Assembly: GCA_025331565.1 (NCBI GenBank) | Contig: JAFREQ010000185.1 | Coordinates: forward strand, 86,001-150,000 | Length of the DNA: 64,000 nucleotides | From: Holacanthus passer | Taxonomy: Eukaryota > Chordata > Actinopteri > Pomacanthidae | Direction: 5' to 3' | Shown here: in pieces, positions 55,866-64,000 of the stretch | Position numbering within the stretch: the first letter of the stretch is position 1 | Layout: each line of letters begins with the position of its first letter | Made by a program: the position numbers and the translations under genes | The notes under the pieces: model-generated | What the model saw: only the letters and a program-made list of their open reading frames with translations | Told to the model about the DNA's origin: nothing | The model's database searches: none

Positions 55866-58840
55866 TGTCTGAAGCTGCAATTAATGAACATTTTCAATAT
55901 GAATTCATCTGACAATTATGTTCTAAATTCATTTATTGATTGATTGAAAATAGTGAAAATGTCCAGGCCAAACTGTGTTTGATATAAAACTGTCTCTGTC
56001 TGTCCATCACAGTGTGCAACATTCAATAAGTGACGGATAACAAACATACATGTAGAGATGTTAAAAAATGCAAATTCATAGTTATTTTTTTCATCTAGTT
56101 CTTTTATTGTGAAAAATACTTGTTAGTCCAGTAAGATTGTTGATATAATCTGTAGCTGAATGTTGAAAGAAAAAGCATGAAGCTAAAATATGTTTAAAGC
56201 GGATTGTAAATGTGTGGATGCTGCTGATGGATCATTACAGGTTGTAAAAATAAATTAGTTTCATCAACATGAAGGAGTCTGCTCTGTTTCCTGAAGTAAC
56301 CAAGATAATTTATTATCATTATTATCATTATTAATACTAAAAACAATATTAGAAAATGTGTTGTTGCTGTTAGCTGCTGTTCCAACTGCTCTGTTCAAAG
56401 AATAACGGCAGGATGAGAAAAACCTCCAAAGCCATAGAGTCGACTGTAGTGAGTGAGGATCATCATAGAGGTGCTATGGCTTCACTTCAGAGTTTGAATA
56501 AATCAGGGTTTAAAAACATGGTGAACTTGTCCTCGAGAGAATCTTTTCACTGTTATCAGAAGAGGAAAAAAAATCAATCGTGCTGCCTTGGTTTTTGACC
56601 GATTTGACCAGATGTGGAGCAGTTGGAGATTCAGGACGATCACGTGTGATCACCTGACAAAACGTTTCAACACGCTACATTTTGTGCTTTTGTTGGCACT
56701 TAGATAACCAGCTCAGCTCCACAGAGACTCACTGAGGAGCAGACTCATCATCTTGGCTGGAGCTTTTGAAGATGCAGAAGAAACCAAAACCATCCAAAAG
56801 GACAGCGAGAAGAGTCAAACAGATTTGATGAGTGATGAAGAGGAGGCAGACACCAGGAGAGGGCCACATGTGATCCGCCTCACCAAGACTGAAACCACTG
56901 AGTGATGCGACAGGTCACGTGATGCAGGCGGCAGCCATGTCGGGATCAGTTTCAGGTCATACAGGCAGAGAGAGATTAGTGCCAATCGACACATTCTGTA
57001 AAAAGCTGGAGAGAGTCTTGCCCGTGTCTTCACGTGCTGATGAGCTGTGATGCTGCTTTCACAAAACTTCAGAAGCACTCGAAGGAGCTAAAAAGCCAAA
57101 GTCACTTCGGTTTGACGTCACACACTCATTTGTAGGGCCAGAAGAAGAATGTGAGTACCAGTCTGGATGAGTTGAGGTCCTGTGAAGAACGACTGGAGGC
57201 TGATGGAGTCACTGAACCAGTGATGAAGATCTAAACATCTCTACTGCAAAGACAAACAATGCAGCCAACAGAGGAAATGCGGTTGTTCTGCAGCTGACTT
57301 TCTGTGACAGAACCCCGGAGCTTAAGATGTTGGGTCACATTGAATGTCTGTACTGTTTACAATTGATTATTCATTTAGAATCAAAGTTATGACCCATCTT
57401 TGAATTTTCCAATTCATCCAGTCCAATTTTTCAACTAAACCTTATCGCTAAATATTGGGTCATGCAGCCCGTTGGCATATTAAATCATCATATAACACCA
57501 GAAATATTAAAATATATGTGTGTATTAAAGTGTATTACAAATTTTAAATAAATGTCTATTCAATCTTGCATCAAATGTATATAGTTTTTGTCTTCATCTA
57601 TGGTTTGTGTGTTTCACCTGAGTGTTTGGAGAGCTGGTTGACCCACTTATAGGATAACAGTCTTCAGTCGTTGGTTAAATGACACAACAAATGGCACTTT
57701 TTGGTGACTGGTCTCCTTACTTTAAAAATGGCAGACATATATATATATATATATCTTTTGCATATATAATTTCCTATGTGTGTTTAACTGTATACATATC
57801 AAAGATGGACGAAGGTATTGATGAAATCTTTATTGTATGCAGTGACAGTTAGTGAGCATTCAGTCTCCATTTCACATTCTGATAATGATTTCCAGAGATA
57901 CACATGATAAGACAGACGTTGCCTTCTGGAGAAGCCTAAATGTTCCCTGCTGCTACTGGGGAGGATCCAAGCATCAACCAAATGAACTGATTTTACAGTA
58001 AAATATTTTTATGAAAGTTCTGAAAAAACATGGTTGTGCTTTTTTTTTTTTTTTTTTTTTTACCTCGGGTAGCAGAGTCTCAACTTTTAGTGGCTTTAGT
58101 TCTTCCACAATATGAGTTTTCACATCTCCTGACAACAGTAAAGGTTTAAAGTCTTTGTTCTACATGATGGGAAAATCATCTCTGAGGCTCTGGTTGAATG
58201 TCTGCTGTTCATGCTAACACAGTATGGTATCAGTCTTCTGGCCTGTGACAAACCCAAAAAAACAAGCTCTTGAAATAATCTATTTCTGAGTTCTGAGATG
58301 TTTTGTAGCTGTCAAAGGAGACATCTCTGATGGACTCATTAGGGCGTTATGAACTCTAAACACACCTGGAGACTTAGGTGTCTTTGTTCTTTTGTTGGAG
58401 AACAGGGCAGAGATACTTTTGGGAAACCCTGCCCAGCTGAGACAATGTGGATCGAAACTGAGGCTGTATATCACTTTACATTGACGATGTAGGATCAGTG
58501 TCAGGGGATCCTCAGATGACTCGCTGCCTCCAGCAACGTTTGGAAATCACACCAGTTCACGTATAAAGACAGAGATGAGATGAGCGATAAAAGATAAAGA
58601 CAGAAACTAACATTCACACTACAGGATGTTATTACAGCAGGTTCTTATCATGAAGAGTTGTAAAATGAAAAAGGACTCACAGTAAGAGTTCGTTGTAATG
58701 ATTTGACTGTACTGGAAATATAAACCAAGGTTGTTGGTTAAATCGTGTAATACATTTTTAAGCATGTTACAGTGGCCTAAAATAATTTAATTTGCACTGA
58801 CACTTTCTACTGGTGTCCAAAAGCAATTGTTTCATCACTG
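55866..58840. other. Intergenic region between sag and the otolin-like gene (convergent)
   Basis: No supported gene in 3 kb between two 3' ends. It contains an AT tract at 57737-57754 and a poly(T) run at about 58040-58062. Short ORFs at 56194-57078 and 57799-58474 show no recognisable family. Confidence 0.6.
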
Positions 58841-58843
58841 AAG

Positions 58844-60920
58844 CTAATTGGATCCTCCACCAGCAGGTGAAGTAGGGGGTTTGGGGGTGCTGGACTCAGA
58901 CATGCTGCCCCAGTTGTATCCACCCTCAGGTGGGATCACTGGGGGCATGGGTGCTCTCAGTAAAGCCATATCACAACTGTCTGGGTGGAGCAAGAAGCCA
59001 GAGAAGGTACTGCTGGACTCAGAACTGGCATACATGCCATTAGTAACCCAATCCTTCACCTGAATCCACACCCTGTCCCCACGGGCCAAGTGAAGGATGA
59101 CTGAACATGAGGTGGTCCCTAACACACTGGGGTCTGTAGTTCTGACAACTGGCATGTAATTATGAAAGAGGCCTACTTTGAGGACTCGCTCATAGACGGT
59201 GAGGTGGTAGCTGAAGACGTAGGTGCCGTTGATGGGCGCGGTGTAGTGGCCGGTGCTGGGGTCGTAACTCCCCTGGACGTTGTAGAAAATGTGGGAGAAA
59301 ACCACAGGGGTGTTGGGTGGGGGGTAACTGGACATTAGTCCTGCAGCAAAGGCTGACTGGATACTGGGCATGCAGGGACCAGGAGGACCCATCATCCCCA
59401 TGTGCCCCATTTCTCCCTTATCCCCCTGTGACCCTTTCTGCCCCATGAGCCCCATCTGTCCCTGGTCCCCCTCGTCTCCCTTGTCCCCTTTCTGCCCTGG
59501 CCTCCCATCTACTCCATCTGTACAGTTACACTCCCCCTGGGGCCCTGGTTCTCCTTTCTCACCCACAGAACCAGGGTTACCAGGGCGACCCAGATCACCC
59601 ATGTCACCCTTAATGCCTTTGGGCCCAAACAGTCCTGGGATACCAGACAGACCTCTTGGTCCTGCAGGGCCAGGCAGACCAGGTGGTCCTGCAGGACCCT
59701 GGCTGGACTCACAGGCATCTGGACAGACTCCATCATCTCCTTTAAGACCCTGCTCGCCCGGACGGCCCTCCAAACCTCGCTCACCTTTATCACCTTCAGG
59801 ACAGGAGAAACCAGGTCAGAAGCTGGAACCGAAATCCTGTTGGGTCAATAACACAAAAGTACCCGATAACTGTCACTCACCTTTGAAGCCCCTGTCTCCT
59901 TTGGGTCCCGTAAAACCCTGGGGTCCTCGTTCTCCCTTCTCACCCTCATCCCCTTTCTGCCCTGAGGGTTGAACACAGCGACGCAGTCAGAAGAAACATG
60001 TAGCAGAAGCAGCAGGAGTACAAGCAGCAGTATTAGCAGTACAGATAGAAGTACTAGTTGTACAATGAGGAATGTGTCGTGAGAAAAGAGGATGATGGGA
60101 GGTTGTTTACCTTTGATCCCTTGTCTGCCCACAAAACCTGGAGGACCTCTAAACCCCATCATCCCTCTTCTTCCAGGGCTACCTGGACTACCTGAAGCAG
60201 AGGATCAGAGTCAGATCATATTTCTATATACTAATACTGTAAGTACACTGAATTCATTTCTTAACCCTGCACATAATAATTTTATTCCATTAAGACAGAT
60301 AATAGATAAACAAAATGTTGATCCTGCACCATCACACCAGATATATCGCAGTCCTGGATCAAACCTGAGCCTGAACATGTTCGTAATAGTAGTCTGAAGC
60401 CCTACGTCTTTTATCAGGGAGACTTATTGTGGATCATTGTGGACTTGGAGCTGGTTGCTTCAGACCAGCACTCACTGTGAATATAAATATATAATAAATA
60501 TAATATTATGGATGATTGTAGCTGTATGTGTGGAACTGCAGTATTTACATGTAGATTTCATGGATTACTGTCAACTACAACTCTCACTACATACAACAAC
60601 ATTTGTGTATTGTTTTACCCGGAAGTCCTCGGTCTCCTTTGTCTCCTTTGAGCCCCTGGCTGCTCTGGCACTTGGGGGACGGGGACCAGGCCCTGCAGCA
60701 GCATCTGGCAGTAGGCCTCCAGGGACCCGGCCGACGGCTCCGTCATGTTGTCCGCCACAGGGTAATAAACATGTCTGGGGTCGTCAGTGGGCGGGAAGGG
60801 AGGCATGGGAGGGGGGTTGGGGGGGGGCTCCCAGCTGTCCTCGGAGATGGGCTCAGGCATCGCCATGATGATGGGGAGGGAAACTGCCATCAACAGGAAG
60901 TGAAGAGTAAAGGGGGACAT
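58844..60920 (-). CDS. Otolin-like / inner-ear-collagen-like short collagen with C1q domain, 4 coding exons, frameshift in exon 1
   Basis: Minus-strand exons: 60920-60619 (ATG at 60918-60920), 60191-60111, 59961-59881, 59793-58844 (TAG). The two middle exons are 81 nt each, 27 codons of Gly-X-Y. Order: signal peptide (MSPFTLHFLLMAVSLPIIMA), Pro-rich region with an NMTE N-glycosylation site, collagen triplets (GLKGDKGDRGLPG onward) with a CNCTDG interruption, C1q/TNF-like domain from SAFAAGLMSSYPPPNTPVVF (NGTYVFSYHLTVYERVLKVG, GDRVWIQVKDW, STFSGFLLHPD) and a Pro/Ser-rich tail ending SPAGGGSN. Closest by eye to otolin-1, which shares TYVFSYHITV, the VWLEVSKDWNG region and FTGFLLYP. Otolin is a secreted otolith matrix collagen. 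The exon 1 frame fails to reach the Gly-X-Y frame by one base. Other C1q collagens (C1QTNF, COL8/10-like) remain possible. Confidence 0.78.
60619..60920 (-). pseudogene. Otolin-like exon 1 with +1 base in a G5/C5 run
   Basis: From the ATG the frame reads ...AYCQMLLQGLVPVP then QVPEQPGAQ, which has no collagen pattern. One base away, the same DNA reads CQSSQGLKGDKGDRGLPG and joins in phase to the next exon. The switch falls at the run of five C (minus strand) around 60674-60678. Either the assembly has one base too many there or this allele is null. All other exons are intact. Confidence 0.7.
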
Positions 60921-62060
60921 GGTCTGCAGAGAAGGACAACATCGACATGTTTGACCATCATTTTCCCATCAGCCATTAGTGTTTACATCAACTTACAGAA
61001 GAAATATTATCATCATGTTGTCAAGCATATCTCACTTAAACTATGTTTTCACTCATAAAAACACATTTATTCTGTTTCACTGGTTCAACAGCTTATATTG
61101 TGTCTTTATTGTTAGCGATTTTCTTCCTTTTTATTTTCTCTTTTTCTATTTCTATACTTCCATATATTTTAATGGTCTGATTTTATTAAAAGTACTTTGT
61201 AGCTTTGTTTAGAAAAGTGCTATATAAATAAAGTGTATTAGTATTATTGTTGTTGTTATTGTTGTTCTTATTGTTACAAGTTTGAATTAAAACTTGAACT
61301 AAAATTTCTTAACAGAATATTTTTTGGCATCTTTTACAGAAGGTTTTTTCTGACAGTGTCCCCTTTTAAATGGTTAGTACAAGTATTGAAAAGTTTACAA
61401 AGAGAAAAAACTGTCAGCATTTTAATAATAGTTAAACAAATACATTCAAATAGTCAACAGTAATAAAGGTGAAAAAAATATGTAAATTAAAACAATCAAC
61501 AGGGGAAATGTTAAATGTTATGAAACGTTAAAAGTTTGAATACTTTGATTATAATTAATTATAATACTTGGATTTTTAGAAGTGTTATTATTAATATTAT
61601 TTAATTATTAAAGTTTTATTTATCTTATTATTAATTTAACCATTTGAGAATAATGAATTTACATGAATGTTGTTTTATAGATTTATAATGTAACCTGTGT
61701 TCAACACCTGTTTTTTCCATTCGTAGTAGTAACAGTATTATGGTTACTGTTTTGGAAAGGGAACACATTCTGACAAATAAATGTATAAAACCGTATTTAG
61801 TTTTTTTATTGTATTTCTGATCTACTTTAATCGCTTCCTGTTGTTCCTCTTTTTCAATTTCATTCAGTCCTTTGTACACTTTACATTTTTGTAAATCCTA
61901 TATCAATTTTATTAAAGATATAGTTTCTTTCAAATTTTATATAAATGTATATTTGTTTTAATTTCTTTGAAAATAAATATTTAAAATGACGTCAGATGTT
62001 TCACTCACCAAACCGACAGTTCTTTGATGCGTCTCAAACGTCTGAAGTCTCAGTTACCTG
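60921..62060 (-). other. 5' region of the otolin-like gene: acceptor and candidate non-coding exon
   Basis: On the minus strand TCTCTGCAG|ACC directly precedes the ATG, so an upstream non-coding exon is expected. A good donor, TG|GTGAGTGAAAC, lies at about 62008, making 62009 to about 62060 a candidate first exon. The intron between is AT-rich with no other feature. Confidence 0.45.
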
Positions 62061-62099
62061 CAGGCTGACCTGTCAGCTGCTAATAAAACACCTGGACTC

Positions 62100-64000
62100 C
62101 GCCCACCTGCTGCTCCGCCTACACACTGTCAGACACAGGTGTGTGTGTGTGTGTATTTGCTGTGTTTCACTTTAATGCATAATGTGACCTCATTACAATA
62201 ATACACACAGGTGTCGCATCACAAAGTAACACACACACACACACACCCAACATCATGGATAAGATAAGATTCACTATACTGTTTGAATTAATGTGTGTGT
62301 GTTTTCTGTCAAACTGGGACATATTGGTTTCAGGTAACAAATATAGCTGTTGTTAGTGACATCTGGATGTCACTTTACCTTTAGTCTACTTTACTTACTG
62401 TTTACTACCTGTTATATATTATTGCACAACCCGTTTACAGTTTATACATTTTACTATTACTGGACATTTTTTTCATTCTTTATTCATTGAGCTGCTGCAC
62501 TTTTGTCTGTCTTTATGTTTCAGATTCTACTTTTACTTTGGTGATTTTCTACCTATAAGAGCTCTGTTTGAGGGACCCTGAGATCTGTTGTGTACACGAA
62601 AATAGAGAACTTCAACTTGAGCCATAAAACACTGACTGACCTTCATCATCATCCACAGACAAAAATCAAATATAAAGAATCCACATAATAAAAGAATGAC
62701 GTTGTTCCTAGAGCTGTTCTGGTCCGTTTTAGTCGTGTCTTAAAGCCATGATGAGTTTCCTCTGTGGCCTCACAGCAGAGGATCATCTCACATATCTTAT
62801 ATCTTTTCTTTTCAAGCTTATTGCGAAGGAGCCTCAGCCTCATGCAAAATACTTGTTGAGATCAGTAGAACCTCATCAGCTGTGCTATCAATGATCCAGT
62901 TTGTATTGTTAATAGATATTAATGTTAATGTAAAGAGAAGATATAGACATATTCAGCAGATCAGTTTTGACCTCTGCAGAGAAAAACAGTAGGACTCACA
63001 GTGAGCTGCTGATCTTCAGTCCCATCGAACAGAAAACTGAATGTAAGGCTGATAGTGATGATGAGGATTTGTTGAACAGAAACAGAGGTCAGAGCAGCTC
63101 TAGTCAAATTTCAACAAGATTCAACAAGATCTTCTCAATGTTTCAACAAAGGCAAAAATAAAGATTAGGACCAAAAAAACACTGCGATAACGTTGAACAC
63201 GTTTCAGATCAAATGTGTAGTTAACACATGTAAACAGCTAAATGTGATGGAGAACAGAAGCTGTGATTCGATGTTATGTTAGTCAAACTGTCTGGAACAA
63301 AGTGAAGACATACAGGAGAGAAGTGGCTGAAGCTGCAGGAGGGATGAAAGAGGTTTATGAGGACATGCTGATATTCCTGTGTCTCCAAATGAAGCTGCAG
63401 AGAATGAGAAGGAGAAAGAGACAAACTGTTCAGAAACCTCCTGTCTGAACTCGTGAGGATTTGATCGTCACATTTTTGATGCATGCGAAACTAAGTCAGC
63501 CGTCTAAAGGCAGCATGTCTTTGTCCCTTTGGTCAGTGGACGTGGTCCAAGAGACAGAATGGACTACAGGCGTCCACATAGAGACAATAATGGACACAGC
63601 ATTGAAGCATCTCTTCATGGGCATCTACAAGTCTTTATTATGTTTCTTTTTTGTGTCCATAATTATGTTTCACATTAGTTCTATCACGACCTCAAACATC
63701 AGCTCTGCCGTGTTTCTCCACAGTGGAGACGCAGCAGATGAGGTCATGTTCCAGTTTAATAAAGACCAGCTCCACAGTTGGTTCCTGAAGAAGATCCACA
63801 TGGGTTTTGTTCCCACTGCTGAGCCTCTCTTTCATGTGGAAGGTGACCTGATCAGGACTTCAGAGGCGCCCTGATAATGCACAGGTGTAACTGTGATCCC
63901 TCTCTGTATGGACCATCCAGCGAGGCTGATTGAAGGCCGTCACCGGATCCTGCACAGAACAACAGTCCATAGGTGTGACATTATTAGTGCTGAGTCCTGG
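62100..64000. other. Right-end region without an assigned gene
   Basis: It contains short (AC)n tracts near 62142 and 62230 and several open frames of 60-137 codons (62967-63161, 63263-63448, 63461-63874, plus) with no recognised domain. A candidate splice-bounded segment lies at 63721-63872 (TTTCTCCACAG then an open frame containing MFQFNKDQLHSWFLKKIH). On the minus strand a GTTCTGTGCAG acceptor near 63950 opens a frame of about 30 codons. Neither can be assigned a function; they may be terminal exons of a gene beyond the edge or transposon relics. Confidence 0.4.

Noticed and set aside
56194..57981. Small ORFs between sag and the otolin-like gene
   Set aside because: No domain, splice-site support or codon pattern; lengths fit chance in this composition.
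59370..59972. 200-codon plus-strand Pro-rich ORF
   Set aside because: Antisense reading of Gly-X-Y collagen codons gives Pro/Ser-rich frames; it also runs through an intron.

Overview
The window is nuclear DNA from a ray-finned fish, most likely a percomorph teleost. Genes are split into short exons with GT/AG junctions. Introns are full of (TG)n, (TC)n and AT tracts and of CR1/L2-type LINE debris with GATAA/TTATC tails typical of fish genomes, and the encoded proteins are vertebrate orthologues. No bacterial, phage or CRISPR content was seen.

Layout, left to right. (1) 1-2840, minus: the first exon and part of the second of ppp1r14a (CPI-17), running off the left edge. (2) 4737-12882, plus: a ten-exon spint2/HAI-2-like gene (473 aa) with a MANSC domain, three Kunitz domains and one membrane segment. 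An intron-containing tRNA-Arg(TCT) lies antisense in its second intron. (3) about 16.2-40.75 kb, plus: atg16l1, about 20 coding exons (612 aa), with a 7.8-kb intron packed with antisense LINE fragments. (4) 40.8-45.4 kb: intergenic, mostly a decayed LINE. (5) about 45.5-55.86 kb, plus: sag (S-arrestin, 388 aa), with a TATA box, a CRX-type site and a 10-nt micro-exon. (6) 58844-60920, minus: an otolin-like collagen/C1q gene with a one-base frameshift in its first coding exon. (7) 62.1-64 kb: no gene assigned.

The most interesting content is non-coding. Three diverged copies of a roughly 280-nt element sit in the sense strand of atg16l1 introns 5, 11 and 14. Each has a terminal stem, a C box, a D box and an internal guide ending in a D' box that matches U5 snRNA loop I. 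Counting five bases from D' puts the methylated residue at U5 U41. This is the layout and target I recall for the human composite C/D-H/ACA scaRNAs U87 and U88 (SCARNA5/6), which are also hosted by ATG16L1. They are therefore best read as three U87/U88 paralogues sharing the ancestral host gene.

The gene order joins two neighbourhoods that I recall as separate in human: SPINT2-PPP1R14A (19q13.2) and ATG16L1-SAG (2q37). The protein genes do not form a single pathway. They cover PP1 inhibition, pericellular serine-protease inhibition, autophagy LC3 lipidation, phototransduction shut-off and extracellular matrix. All identities come from reading translations and motifs by eye; no database search was run.
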